From CAZBUB01 sp964494985 (GTDB lineage: Bacteria; Desulfobacterota; Desulfovibrionia; Desulfovibrionales; Desulfothermaceae), in the NCBI GenBank assembly GCA_964494985.1, contig CAZBUB010000001.1, positions 75,377-139,376 of the forward strand: 64,000 bases of DNA, read 5' to 3'. Numbering within the stretch: position 1 is the stretch's first letter; each line of letters begins with the position of its first letter. The notes under the pieces are model-generated. The model did no database searches, had not been told where the DNA came from, and was given only the letters and a program-made list of their open reading frames with translations. This document shows, piece after piece, positions 25,977 through 35,272 of this stretch. The translations under genes were made by a program, and so were the position numbers.

Positions 25977-27204
25977 AGCGCAAAACCTCAGCCGGCTCAA
26001 GTCGTGCAGCCTGTCTGGCAGGGTAAATGGTAGCCAGAAAGCATAGCAGCAGGGCTGCAGCGGCTATAAGTATTAAATCCAGGGACTCCAAGCGCAATGG
26101 CAAATGATCCATATAGTAAATGTCCTGGGGTAGACGGATGAACTGATATTCACTGAGCAGGTAGCTGGCGCCCAAGCCGCAGATAAAGCCCAGGGCCGTG
26201 CCCAAGGCACCGATGATACTGCCCTGGAGCATGAAGATGCGTCTGATGCTTTCCCGGGTGGCCCCCAGGGACATGAGCACTGCTATGTCCTGCCTCTTTT
26301 CCATGACCAGCATGATCAAAGTGGTCACGATGCTAAAAGAGCCCACCAGGACTATCATGGTCAGGATCACGGCCATAGCGGTCTTCTCCAGCTTGAGGGC
26401 GGAGAATAGGCTCCTGTTCATCTCCATCCAGGTCTGTATGCTTAAAGGGGAGTCCTGCAAAGCGTTTCGGATCTGCAAAGCCACTTCCTGGGCCTGGTAG
26501 ACATCCTTCAGCCCTACCTCCAGGCCGGTGATCATATCCTTTTTAAAGCCTAGAATCTCTTGGGCAGCTGATAAGGAGGTATAGGCCAGGGAGGAGTCGT
26601 ACTCCTGCATGCCAGATTCAAAGACGCCTACTACCTTGAAGGCTTTGATCTCTGGATTGAAGCCTGCTGCACCGGAGCGTCCGCTCGGGGTCAGGGCATG
26701 CACGCTGTCGCCTGGGGCAAGGCCCAGGCGCTGGGCCAGGGATTTACCCACCAAGATCCCTGGTGGCTGGCCTTTTTCAGGCTCCAAATCATGGAGGGCC
26801 CCCTGGAGCATCAGAGTCTGCAGCCCCAGGACTTTCTGTGCAGAAGAGATCTCTATCCCGCGCAGGGCAGCACCCTTAACCCCTTTGGAGGAGCTGAGCA
26901 TGACTTCGGTATAAATAAAAGGCATGACCCCTTGTACTCCTTGCATCCTGGAGATCTCCTGCTGGGGATCTTGATAGTCCTGCATGGTCTGGGTATTGCT
27001 CCTGACCATTATATGCGGGGTCATGCCCAGAATTTTCTCCTGCAGATTGTGGCTGAATCCGTTCATGACCCCCAGGACAATTATCAAGGCAGCCACGCCC
27101 AAAGCTACCCCCAGGATGGACATCAGGGAAATGGCGGAGATGAAGCTGTGTTTGCGCCTGGTGAGCAGATAGCGCAGGGCAATAAAGAGTTCAATAGTCC
27201 GCAT
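25969..27204 (-). CDS. lolC: Lipoprotein-release permease LolC/LolE
   Basis: Membrane subunit of the lipoprotein exporter. 411 residues from ATG 27204, 11 bases after the lysS stop: membrane helix near 25-50 (ISLMSILGVALGVAALIIVLGVMNGF), a large periplasmic domain (about 50-260), and three C-terminal helices, the layout of LolC/E proteins. Only one permease gene is present, so the transporter is probably a LolF-like homodimer; a distant second copy cannot be excluded. Confidence 0.92.
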   Translation of the reverse strand: MRTIELFIALRYLLTRRKHSFISAISLMSILGVALGVAALIIVLGVMNGFSHNLQEKILGMTPHIMVRSNTQTMQDYQDPQQEISRMQGVQGVMPFIYTEVMLSSSKGVKGAALRGIEISSAQKVLGLQTLMLQGALHDLEPEKGQPPGILVGKSLAQRLGLAPGDSVHALTPSGRSGAAGFNPEIKAFKVVGVFESGMQEYDSSLAYTSLSAAQEILGFKKDMITGLEVGLKDVYQAQEVALQIRNALQDSPLSIQTWMEMNRSLFSALKLEKTAMAVILTMIVLVGSFSIVTTLIMLVMEKRQDIAVLMSLGATRESIRRIFMLQGSIIGALGTALGFICGLGASYLLSEYQFIRLPQDIYYMDHLPLRLESLDLILIAAAALLLCFLATIYPARQAARLEPAEVLRYE

Positions 27205-27214
27205 AGACTGAGCG

Positions 27215-28768
27215 TTACTCTGCAAGGCTTTCAGGTTTGAGATGGGGAAAGAGGATAACTTCCCGGATAGAGGAACTGTCAGTGAAGAGCATTACCAGGC
27301 GGTCTATACCTATGCCTTCGCCTGCTGCTGGGGGCATCCCATATTCCAGGGCCCGTAAATAGTCTTCGTCCATGAAGTGACTCTCTTCATCCCCTTGTTC
27401 CTTGGCCTGGACCTGTTCCAAGAAACGCTGCCTTTGATCCCTGGGGTCATTGAGCTCGGAAAAGGCATTGGCCATCTCCCTGCCAGCTACAAAAAGCTCA
27501 AACCTGTCTGTAAGCTCTGGGTTTTCCGGGTTTTTCCTGGAAAGGGGGGAGATCTCTAAGGGGTAGTGGTAAATAAAATGGGGCTGGATAAGCTTGGGCT
27601 CCACCAGGAGGTCAAACAGCTTGGCCTGGATCTGCCCCAGCTTATCAGAAACTTGGGCATTTTCCCCTAGCTGGCGCAATAGGTCCTGGGCCTGTTCCCG
27701 GTCCTGGTACTGGTCAGGCTGCAGGCCACCCAGCTCTTGCAGGGCCTGATGAAAGGTCATGCGCTTCCAGGGCGGGGTGAGGTCTATATTCTGGCCCTGA
27801 TAGCTAAGCTGGGTCGTACCCAGCAGATGCCGGGCCAAATAGGCAAAGAGCTCCTGGCTGAGATCCATGAGTTGATAAAAGTCTGCGTAAGCCCAGTAGA
27901 ACTCCAACATAGTGAACTCTGGATTGTGCTGGGTGGAGATGCCCTCGTTGCGGAAATTGCGGTTGATCTCATATACCTTTTCCAGACCCCCCACCAAAAG
28001 TCTCTTCAGGTACAATTCAGGCGCAATCCGCAAGAAGAGCCGCATGTCCAATGCGTTGTGATAGGTCACAAAGGGTTTGGCTGTGGCTCCTCCAGGGATG
28101 GGCTGCATCATGGGAGTCTCTACCTCCATGAAATCATGCTGATCCAAAAATTCCCTGGTCAGGGTCAAAAGCCTGGTCCTGAGCCGAAATATTTCCTTGA
28201 CTCTGGGGTTTACGAGCAGATCCACATATCTTTGCCTGTACCTGGCCTCCACATCCTTTAAGCCGTGATACTTTTCAGGTAAAGGCCGCAGGGACTTGGA
28301 AAGCAGTCTGACTTCCATGGCATGCAGGGTCAGCTCAGAGGTCTTGGTCCTGAATAGGGTTCCCCTAACCCCCAGAATGTCACCGATATCGAGCTTCTTG
28401 AACAGGCTGTAGGCCTCCTGGCCCAGACTGTTCTTCTGCACAAAGACCTGCAGTTTGCTGCTTTGGTCCTGCAAGTGCAGGAAGGTAACCTTACCAAAGG
28501 AACGATGGGACATAATCCTGCCGGCTATGCGAAATTCCTGCTTAAGCTCCTGCAGCTCTTGGTCCCCACTTTCCTGGTAGGCTTGGATGATGTCCTGGAT
28601 ATTCGTGTTGGGACGAAAATCATTGGGGAAAAGCTCACAGCCCAAATCCTCCAGCTGCCGTGCCTTTTCCCGTCGCTGCAGCATAACCTGGCTTTGGCCC
28701 TGCGGCTGCCCTTTTTTTTGGTCCAAAGTGCGCTCTCCGTGTCGCTTCTTGCTCAGCTGTAATTTCAA
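27215..28768 (-). CDS. lysS: Lysyl-tRNA synthetase, class II
   Basis: Charges tRNA-Lys. 517 residues: N-terminal OB-fold anticodon domain (about 85-190, GRIMSHRSFGKVTFLHLQDQS), then the class II catalytic core with motif 1 (FLDQHDFMEVETPMM), motif 2 (RNEGISTQHNPEFTMLEFY) and motif 3 (GEGIGIDRLVMLFT). The open frame starts at TTG 28768; an ATG at 28684 (residue 29) is also possible, and the intervening segment is Lys/Gln-rich. First gene of the large envelope operon. Confidence 0.95.
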   Translation of the reverse strand: MKLQLSKKRHGERTLDQKKGQPQGQSQVMLQRREKARQLEDLGCELFPNDFRPNTNIQDIIQAYQESGDQELQELKQEFRIAGRIMSHRSFGKVTFLHLQDQSSKLQVFVQKNSLGQEAYSLFKKLDIGDILGVRGTLFRTKTSELTLHAMEVRLLSKSLRPLPEKYHGLKDVEARYRQRYVDLLVNPRVKEIFRLRTRLLTLTREFLDQHDFMEVETPMMQPIPGGATAKPFVTYHNALDMRLFLRIAPELYLKRLLVGGLEKVYEINRNFRNEGISTQHNPEFTMLEFYWAYADFYQLMDLSQELFAYLARHLLGTTQLSYQGQNIDLTPPWKRMTFHQALQELGGLQPDQYQDREQAQDLLRQLGENAQVSDKLGQIQAKLFDLLVEPKLIQPHFIYHYPLEISPLSRKNPENPELTDRFELFVAGREMANAFSELNDPRDQRQRFLEQVQAKEQGDEESHFMDEDYLRALEYGMPPAAGEGIGIDRLVMLFTDSSSIREVILFPHLKPESLAE

Positions 28769-28837
28769 AAGGCACTCGTTGTTGTTTGCCGGAATGCAAA
28801 ATCAGCTGGCATGGCTTTTGGATGTCTGAAGCCAAAA

Positions 28838-28866
28838 TATTTAGGTCAAATTCCAGACAGCGTCAA
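28838..28866 (-). promoter_or_regulatory. Candidate promoter of the lysS-lpxI operon
   Basis: On the minus strand TTGACG (28866-28861) and TAAATA (28843-28838) are 17 bases apart, placed 70-100 bases upstream of lysS. The -35 element is good and the -10 only fair. No other candidate of this quality is visible between lysS and the metal-exporter gene. Confidence 0.35.
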
Positions 28867-28890
28867 GCCGCAGGGCCAGGGGCCACCAGC

Positions 28891-29820
28891 TTAGCCTTGG
28901 GGTTGATCTAGATCTCGAAGGCCGCCGGTTTGCTCTTCGTCCCAGGAAGAGCCGTCCTCCAGGGGCTCCACATGAATGCTGATCCTGGTTCTAGGCAGCT
29001 CCCAGCTGATTGATTCTTCAATCCTGCAGCAGAGATTATGGGCCTGCTGCACTGAATAGTGTCCAGGCAACAGCAAATGGAACTGGATAAATCTATAAGC
29101 CCCTGACTTCCGAGTCTTCAAGGCATGGAACCTGGCCTGGGGGCCAGCGATTTTCCTGATTTTGTCCATGATCACCTGCAGTTCTTTGCTGGGCAGGGCC
29201 TGGTCCAAAAGCCCAGAGATAGAGCGCCACAAAAGGGAAAGGCCGGTCCAGGATATGTTCGCTGCCAGCAGTACCGCCAAAAGCGGATCCAAAAACCAAA
29301 GCTTTTGGGGGTTTATTTGCATCAAGCCTAGACTGAGCACCAAACCTAGCGAGGTCCAGACATCTGTTAGCAGATGTCTGGCATCTGCCTCTAAAGCGAT
29401 ACTCTCATACTCTTGGGCTGCCTTGAGCATGATTTTGGCCGCTAGGAAGTTGATTGCTGCCGCCAGGATTGCGATGATCAGACCCGGGCCTATTTGGGTC
29501 AGCAGGGCAGGGGAAAGCAGGCGTTGTATAGCCATGTAAACTATGCCCCCTGCAGCTGCCAGGATGAGCAAAGCTTCCACGGCCCCTGTCAGATATTCCA
29601 GCTTGCCGTAGCCAAAGGCGTGTTTTCTGTCCGCAGGCTTGTAGGCCTGGCTCAGGGTAAACAGAAGCAACAGGCCGGCGCTTAGATTGATCACTGTCTC
29701 CAAGGCATCTGAGAGCAGCCCTACTGAGCTGGTCAGGAAATAGGCAGAGAGCTTCAGGGCCAGGGTCAGCATGGAGGCAGAGATGGACAGTAAAGCGAAT
29801 CTCGTAATACGCAGAGCCAA
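28891..29820 (-). CDS. Cation diffusion facilitator metal exporter
   Basis: Exports divalent metals (Zn, Fe, Co, Cd or Mn) against protons across the inner membrane. 309 residues with six membrane helices and the CDF motifs: SDALETVINL in helix 2 and EADARHLLTDVWTSLG in helix 5 (His and Asp for site A), followed by a cytoplasmic C-terminal domain (FHALKTRKSG...ISIHVEP). The start is TTG 29820, decided by GGAGGA three bases upstream. Which metal is carried cannot be read from the sequence. Confidence 0.92.
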   Translation of the reverse strand: MALRITRFALLSISASMLTLALKLSAYFLTSSVGLLSDALETVINLSAGLLLLFTLSQAYKPADRKHAFGYGKLEYLTGAVEALLILAAAGGIVYMAIQRLLSPALLTQIGPGLIIAILAAAINFLAAKIMLKAAQEYESIALEADARHLLTDVWTSLGLVLSLGLMQINPQKLWFLDPLLAVLLAANISWTGLSLLWRSISGLLDQALPSKELQVIMDKIRKIAGPQARFHALKTRKSGAYRFIQFHLLLPGHYSVQQAHNLCCRIEESISWELPRTRISIHVEPLEDGSSWDEEQTGGLRDLDQPQG

Positions 29821-29896
29821 TTGTCCTCCAGGAAGGGGCTGTGGGTTCGGTCAGTTTTGGGAAGTGAGGCTTGCCAGGGCAGGCCTCATCATGTTA

Positions 29897-29902
29897 TATA
29901 AT
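29897..29902 (+). promoter_or_regulatory. Candidate -10 box for the stress-protein gene
   Basis: A perfect TATAAT in an AT-rich patch about 200 bases upstream of the universal stress protein gene. The best -35 match (TTGCCA, 29871-29876) is 20 bases away, longer than ideal. The remaining sequence to the gene shows no open frame or hairpin that I could support. Confidence 0.3.
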
Positions 29903-30102
29903 TAGAAAGAAAACAGTTGTTGGCTGTTTCGTGAACAGGTATCAAGGGCCTGAGCCTGTCCTGATAAAGCATCTCAGTTCCACATTGAATTGTGCCAAAT
30001 GGAATGCAAAAAGGCTATCAGAGTCCCCTGCAAGCGTCAATTTTGCCTGGCAGGGCAGTTATAGATCAACCCTGGCATGGATAAGGAGGTCAAGACCAGA
30101 CT

Positions 30103-30663
30103 ATGTTGCCGGAGATTCACAGTATTTTAATGGCCACGGATTTTTCCCAATCTGCATGGAAGGCCATGCATTACGCCGCTGCCCTGGCCAGGGTGCATTC
30201 TGCCCGGGTATATTGTCTGCACGTTTTGCCTGAGTTGCCCAAGGAGTTGGCTTTAAGCTCAGGCAGCGGAGGATTTTATGATTTGGGACCGGGCATCGCC
30301 GGAGTTCTGCCCACCTCCAGCTCTTTTTATGAAAAGAGGGCTGAGGGCAGGAGAAAACAAGAGCAAGAGGCCCAGCAAAAGGCCCAAGAGATGGCCCGGG
30401 ATCATTTGAAGAATCTGATTTTGAAGCTGGATGCCGAAGTTTCAGGCAATCCCCTTAGGACTGATAATGTGGCCATCCGCTCCGGGGATCCGGTGCGCAC
30501 TATCCTGCAGGAGGTAGACAGCGGCAGCTTTGACCTGCTGATCATGGGCCGCAGAGGACACGGTAAGCTGCGCTGGCCCAGGATAGGGGGTGTGGCCCAG
30601 GGTGTGCTGAGCTACAGTGCTATCCCTGTATTGATTGTAGGCAGGCCAGCCAGCAAGTCCTGA
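30103..30663 (+). CDS. Universal stress protein, UspA family
   Basis: 186-residue cytoplasmic Usp domain: ILMATDFSQSAWKAMHYAAALAR at the start, ending with LIMGRRGHGKLRWPRIGG and AIPVLIVGRP. The ATP-binding loop pattern GxxGH...G is recognisable, but the usual Gly-Ser after the nine-residue spacer is Gly-Val, so nucleotide binding is uncertain. A linker of about 60 residues, Gly/Ser- and charge-rich (e.g. KRAEGRRKQEQEAQQKAQE), is longer than in short Usp proteins. ATG 30103 has AAGGAGGT 13 bases upstream. Function: stress survival, details unknown. Confidence 0.88.
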   Translation: MLPEIHSILMATDFSQSAWKAMHYAAALARVHSARVYCLHVLPELPKELALSSGSGGFYDLGPGIAGVLPTSSSFYEKRAEGRRKQEQEAQQKAQEMARDHLKNLILKLDAEVSGNPLRTDNVAIRSGDPVRTILQEVDSGSFDLLIMGRRGHGKLRWPRIGGVAQGVLSYSAIPVLIVGRPASKS

Positions 30664-30677
30664 TCACGGCTTTCTGT

Positions 30678-33209
30678 CTAGGACCTGCTCACTTTGCACA
30701 GCAGAAACTCAGAGGTTTTCAGCTCAGGGTGCACGGCTTGGACCATCTTCAACGGGCTGAGGTAGCCCTGGCTCCAGTCCAGGAGAATGTGCAGGGAGCA
30801 GGAGGAAATCTTTTGGATATGGGCCAGCTTAGGCCGCAGGTCCACATCCCTGGGGCCTTTTTTGCCAGGCAGGCGGCACGGGTAGCTTTGGGCCTGGAAG
30901 ATATCCTCCCAGGTCTGGGTCAACTCGGAGCAGTTTGCTGCTGCTGGGAAAAAATCGAGCTGGAATTCTTCCCTTATCTCAGGGGCAGGCTTTTTGCCTG
31001 CAGAGAGCTCCTGGATGTGTATGAACTTTAGGCCTGGGGGCACGGTCTGGTTCAATCTGGAGAGAAGATCCTGAGGATAATCCCTGCTGCGTAGATAGAC
31101 GCAGAACCATTCCGAGAGGCTGGCCACTCCCACAGGCAGGGCCCGGGGGAAGGAGAGTAAGGGCTTGGGATGGAAGCCCTGGCTGAAGCTAAGGGGGAGA
31201 TCAGCCCTGCGCAGGGCCCTTTCCAGGCAACCCTGCAGCTCCAATTGGCTCAAGTATTTGGCTGGACCAACCTTTTGAAACCAGAGGAGCAGCTGGATCT
31301 CTTTGTGCTTTGGCGAAGTTTCAGGGAATTCCAGGCTGATCCGGTTTTCCTGCTCCTGGTCCCTGAAGCGCTGGTTTAAAATCTGGCCCAGGCCAGCCTC
31401 TGGCCTTTGCTCTGCCTGTCCAGGGCTGCGGGGTTTAAGGCTGCAGACCCCGCAATTGCTGCAGGCATGGAAGCGGCAGTCCTTGGTGGTTCTTCCCTGA
31501 CTGGATCTTTGCCATTCCTGGAGCAAATACTCTTTGCTGACTCCGGTCTGCAGGTGATCCCAGGGCATATCCTGTCCTGGGATCCGGCGCTGCAGGTACT
31601 GCTCTGGGTTTAGGCCACAATCCGCAAATACCTGCTGCCAGCGCTGCAGGCTAAAATACTCCTGCCAGCTGGTCAGGATGTCCCCATTCTGGTAAGCCTT
31701 GTGTATCACCCGGGCCAGACTGCGATCCCCCCTGGAGAAGATGCCTTCCAAAAAGCTTATTTCTGGCTGGTGCCAGCGCAGCTTGAGATTTTTGTGCCCC
31801 CGGAAAAGATCCTTAAGCAGGGCTATCCTGCGCCTGCTCTCCTGCAGGGAAATCTGTTCGGCCCATTGAAAAGGGGTATGGGGTTTGGGCACAAAGGTGG
31901 CGATGGATACTGTGATCTGCATGCGTCTCGATTGCTTTGCTGTGTCCTGGATCTTCAGGCATAAATCCAGGATGGCCTCCAGGTCCTGGTCTGTCTCGGT
32001 GGGCAGGCCTATCATGAAGTAGAGCTTGACCCCGCTCCAGCCCATGGAGAAGAGCTGCTCGCAGTGCTGCAGCAGATCTTGTTCCTGGATGTCCTTGTTG
32101 ATTGCATTGCGCAGCCTTTGGCTTCCCGCCTCAGGGGCCAGGGTTATGCCTGTTCTGCGCAGCCTGCCCAAAAGGTGCATCAGCTCAGGGCTCAGGGAAC
32201 CTGCCCGCAGGGAGGGCATGGAGATGGCCACCTGTTCTTGGGCGCACCTGTGAAATGTTCTGGCGAACAGGCCCTCCAGACTGGAAAAATCACCGGTACT
32301 TAAGGAAAGAAATGAAAGCTCCTCGTACCCGGTTTCCGAAAGAGTTTGAGGCAGAATTTGCTCCAGATCCTGTAAAGAGCGCTCCCGCACCGGCCTGGTG
32401 ATCATCCCGGCCTGGCAAAATCTGCAGCCTCTGGTACAGCCCCGGGCTATCTCCAGGCTCAGCCTGTCGTGCACAGGCTTGCCAAAGGGCAGGACCTGGA
32501 GTCTGGGAAAGTCCTGCTGTCGAAGATAGGGCTGGGTGCATTTCTGCACCCTGGAATAGTCCTGCAGTAAGGGCTTTGGGGGGGCCTGGTCCTGGGAGGT
32601 GCTGAAAAAAGCAGGCACATAGACTCCGGGAAGCTCCTTAAGCCTGAACAGCAGTTCCTGCCTGGAGAGGCTGTCTTTCTTGGCCTGTAAGACTGTGTTG
32701 GAGATCTGTAAAATCGCCTCCTCCCCATCCCCAAGCAAAAAAAAGTCAAAAAAATCTGCAGCAGGTTCTGGGTTAAAGGCCATGCCTCCGCCTCCCAGGA
32801 TCAAGGGGTCTGCCAGGGTCCTTTGGCTGCTGTAGGGGGCAATGCCAGCTAGATCCAGCATGTATAAGACTGTCGTATAGCAAAGCTCGTGGGTCAGGCT
32901 AAAGCCCAATATGTCCAGCTCCCCCAGGCTGGTTTTGGACTCCAGGGTGCAAAGTCGTCCCTTGTGCCTGCGCAAAAGCCTGGCGGCATCTAGTTGAGGG
33001 GCAAAGACCCTTTCCGCCCAGATCCAAGGTTTTTGGTTCAGGACATGGTACAGGATTTTCTGACCCAGGTAGGACATGCCCACATTGTACAGGTCAGGAA
33101 AGGCCAAGGCCCATCTGAGGCTGACCCGAGAGGGATCCTTGTGCACTGCGCCGAATTCCGTGCCCAGATAGTGACTGGGATTTTGGAGTATGGGGATCAA
33201 ATCCTGCAT
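30678..33209 (-). CDS. Fused radical SAM (TIGR03960) and DUF2344 protein
   Basis: 843 residues. The N-terminal B12-binding-like region (1-180; AFPDLYNVGMSYLGQKILYH) leads to a radical SAM core with Cys258, Cys262 and Cys265 (RGCTRGCRFC). Near 590 is a further Cys cluster (CSNCGVC). From about residue 645 comes a DUF2344 domain (GPAKYLSQLELQGCLERALRRADLPL). In many Firmicutes these are separate adjacent genes; here they are one. Function uncertain; an RNA-modification role is a guess from the family. It ends 14 bases from the convergent stress-protein gene. Confidence 0.9.
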   Translation of the reverse strand: MQDLIPILQNPSHYLGTEFGAVHKDPSRVSLRWALAFPDLYNVGMSYLGQKILYHVLNQKPWIWAERVFAPQLDAARLLRRHKGRLCTLESKTSLGELDILGFSLTHELCYTTVLYMLDLAGIAPYSSQRTLADPLILGGGGMAFNPEPAADFFDFFLLGDGEEAILQISNTVLQAKKDSLSRQELLFRLKELPGVYVPAFFSTSQDQAPPKPLLQDYSRVQKCTQPYLRQQDFPRLQVLPFGKPVHDRLSLEIARGCTRGCRFCQAGMITRPVRERSLQDLEQILPQTLSETGYEELSFLSLSTGDFSSLEGLFARTFHRCAQEQVAISMPSLRAGSLSPELMHLLGRLRRTGITLAPEAGSQRLRNAINKDIQEQDLLQHCEQLFSMGWSGVKLYFMIGLPTETDQDLEAILDLCLKIQDTAKQSRRMQITVSIATFVPKPHTPFQWAEQISLQESRRRIALLKDLFRGHKNLKLRWHQPEISFLEGIFSRGDRSLARVIHKAYQNGDILTSWQEYFSLQRWQQVFADCGLNPEQYLQRRIPGQDMPWDHLQTGVSKEYLLQEWQRSSQGRTTKDCRFHACSNCGVCSLKPRSPGQAEQRPEAGLGQILNQRFRDQEQENRISLEFPETSPKHKEIQLLLWFQKVGPAKYLSQLELQGCLERALRRADLPLSFSQGFHPKPLLSFPRALPVGVASLSEWFCVYLRSRDYPQDLLSRLNQTVPPGLKFIHIQELSAGKKPAPEIREEFQLDFFPAAANCSELTQTWEDIFQAQSYPCRLPGKKGPRDVDLRPKLAHIQKISSCSLHILLDWSQGYLSPLKMVQAVHPELKTSEFLLCKVSRS

Positions 33210-33240
33210 GGCTTTAGATCAGGGCCTTGGTCTGGGATGC

Positions 33241-33273
33241 AAAAAGGCGGCTGCTTCAGCAGGCCGCCTTTTT
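33241..33273. terminator. Bidirectional intrinsic terminator
   Basis: AAAAAGGCGGC...GCCGCCTTTTT: an 11-bp stem bounded by A and T runs on both sides, so it can act in either direction. It lies between the small Sm-like gene (ends 33395, minus) and the start of the radical SAM gene (33209, minus), and so would end the transcript of the former and isolate the latter. Confidence 0.85.
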
Positions 33274-33394
33274 GAAAGTTCAAGCCTGGAAGTTGGAAGA
33301 CGTCAAATCAGGATATACCAAGCAGTCCTGGAGCAGGTTGAAAAAAAATGGGGCAGGGTTTACTATTGTTCCTGATGCCCGGGACTGTTTCTGC

Positions 33395-33766
33395 CTAGCC
33401 TTTGAACAGATCGCTGATGTCAGTGATGTTGCCGCCTTTTTTGTCCTGTCCAGCTAGGTTCTGCAGATTTTGCAGGTCAGCGCTGGAGGAGATGGTCAGG
33501 TTGCTGGAGGCTTCAATGTACTTGTTTTTCAGATCCTCGGGCACGTTTTTGTACTCATACATCACATGCTTGGTGGAGATCTCTCCATCGATTTCTGTGT
33601 CAAAAGGATAGCCAAAGGGCAAAAGCGCCATCTGCACGCCCCCCTGTTGTGTGGGCATAGTTTGCAGGATAGCAGGATCCTTGATCTTGCCTTCTCCCTC
33701 ATCCATCTTGCCCAGGACCATGTCCCCGTTGATCAACTTTACCAAGCGAATATCCCTGGAACTCAT
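33395..33766 (-). CDS. Small conserved protein, possibly Sm-like
   Basis: 123 residues, soluble, no signal. The N-terminus RDIRLVKLINGDMVLGKMDEGEGKIKDPAILQ reads like the first strands of an Sm/Lsm-type barrel (strand, Gly-Asp turn, strand), and the middle MALLPFGYPFD is distinctive. The C-terminal 40 residues are polar and probably disordered (SADLQNLQNLAGQDKKG). I know similar unnamed proteins in sulfate reducers but not their function. ATG 33766 has AGGAG 8 bases upstream. Isolated by the terminator at 33241. Confidence 0.75.
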   Translation of the reverse strand: MSSRDIRLVKLINGDMVLGKMDEGEGKIKDPAILQTMPTQQGGVQMALLPFGYPFDTEIDGEISTKHVMYEYKNVPEDLKNKYIEASSNLTISSSADLQNLQNLAGQDKKGGNITDISDLFKG

Positions 33767-33906
33767 AACTTTCTCCTGTCTTTTAAGATTTAAAAGAAAA
33801 AATTAGGCACTCCCTGATGTTCTGTCAAGGGTTGTCAAGGCAGAGGTCAGGAGGCAATCTATGCAGGCGTCATTAAATCGCTGCGATACGAGGAAAGAGG
33901 CTGAGC

Positions 33907-34407
33907 ATGAACGGCCTGGATATCTTTCTGATTGTTCTGGGGGGCTATACATTTCTACGGGGAATTTTCAGGGGCTTGGTCCGGGAGGCGGCCTCGATCT
34001 GCGGCCTGATATTGGGTTTTTGGCTTGCGCATAACTCCTATCCTTTGGCAGCAGAGCCTTTGCAAAGAATCATCCCGGCCCAGGAATATGCAGAGATAGT
34101 GGCCTATGCCTGCCTTTTCATGCTGGCGCTGCTTTTTTTTCTGCTCCTGGGAATAGGCTTGCAGAGGCTGCTTCAAGCCTTGCTTCTGGGCTGGCTGGAT
34201 CGCCTGGCCGGGGCCTTGCTGGGGCTGGCGAAGGGCCTGATACTGGCCTGTCTGGTGTTTTTGGGGCTGGGCTTTTTCCTGCCCCAGGACAGTACCCTGT
34301 TGACCGAATCCAGGCTGGCACCTTATTTGGTGCTGGTTTTGCACAAGTTGGAGTCTGTTTTGCCGCAGAACCTGCACGAGTTTTTCCAGGACAGGCCCGG
34401 GGCCTAG
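33907..34407 (+). CDS. CvpA family membrane protein
   Basis: 166-residue inner-membrane protein with four predicted helices and the CvpA signature LDIFLIVLGGYTFLRGIFRGLVREAASI at its start. Relatives are linked to colicin V production and biofilm formation, but the molecular role is unsettled. It is the first gene of a plus-strand pair with mazG (58-base gap). Its upstream 140 bases are shared with the divergent Sm-like gene. Confidence 0.87.
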   Translation: MNGLDIFLIVLGGYTFLRGIFRGLVREAASICGLILGFWLAHNSYPLAAEPLQRIIPAQEYAEIVAYACLFMLALLFFLLLGIGLQRLLQALLLGWLDRLAGALLGLAKGLILACLVFLGLGFFLPQDSTLLTESRLAPYLVLVLHKLESVLPQNLHEFFQDRPGA

Positions 34408-34465
34408 AGTTGGCTGACAGGAGCTGTGTGCAGGTAGAAAAAATGACACCATAAGGAGCTTTTGT

Positions 34466-35272
34466 TTGAATGAGGATAGTCCATATCAGATTTTGCAGGT
34501 CATAGATACTCTTCTGGGTCCAGGTGGTTGCCCCTGGGACAGGGAACAGACCCCGAGCTCCCTTTGCGACTATCTCCTGGAAGAAACCTTCGAGCTGACA
34601 GAGGCGGTGCAAAGCGCAGACAGGGAGAACATCCTGGAGGAGATGGGGGATGTCTTTTTTTTGCTTTTTTTCTTGGCCAGGCTGTTTCAAAAGGAGCAGG
34701 GGTTGGAGCTGCAGCAGATCTGGGAGCAAAGCGCGGGCAAAATGCGCAGTAGACATCCGCATGTATTTTCTAAGATGCACATAGCAAGCAGGCAGGAGCT
34801 GCACGATAACTGGGAGCAGAGGAAAATGCAGGAGAAAGAAGCCAAAAACCAGGATACCTCCTGGCAAAGCCTGTTCGATTCCCTTCCTCAGGGGCTGCCG
34901 CCTTTGCTCAAGTCCTACCGCATCCATTCCAAGGCGGCCAGGGCGGGATTTACTTGGTCAAGCGACCAGGAGCAGGAACAGGCCCTGCAACAGGAGTGGC
35001 AGGAATGGAAGCAAGCAGCTGAGCAGGGGCAAATGCAGGCCAAGCAGGAGGAGTTCGGGGATCTTTTGTTCACACTGGTAGAGACAGGCCGCAGACACGG
35101 GGTAAAAGCCAACACCGCCCTACGGCAGGCCAATCAGAAGTTCCTGCAACGCTGGGAGCTGATGCAGGCTCTAGCAGAAGAAAAGGGCCTGAGCTGGGAG
35201 GAGCTGGACATGCATGCCAGGGAAGAGCTCTGGCAGGAGGCCAAGTCTAGGCAGGATTGGCCAGACCGTTAA
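34466..35272 (+). CDS. mazG: Nucleoside triphosphate pyrophosphohydrolase MazG
   Basis: House-cleaning enzyme hydrolysing NTPs or dNTPs to NMP and PPi. 268 residues with two MazG domains: LLGPGGCPWDREQT and EETFELTEAV...EEMGDVFF (EExxE/ExxD metal site) in the first, and a second near SYRIHSKAARAGFTW...EEFGDLLF. The start is TTG 34466, decided by AAGGAG at 34453-34458; no ATG fits. The 3' end overlaps the convergent LOG gene by 26 bases. Confidence 0.93.
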   Translation: MNEDSPYQILQVIDTLLGPGGCPWDREQTPSSLCDYLLEETFELTEAVQSADRENILEEMGDVFFLLFFLARLFQKEQGLELQQIWEQSAGKMRSRHPHVFSKMHIASRQELHDNWEQRKMQEKEAKNQDTSWQSLFDSLPQGLPPLLKSYRIHSKAARAGFTWSSDQEQEQALQQEWQEWKQAAEQGQMQAKQEEFGDLLFTLVETGRRHGVKANTALRQANQKFLQRWELMQALAEEKGLSWEELDMHAREELWQEAKSRQDWPDR

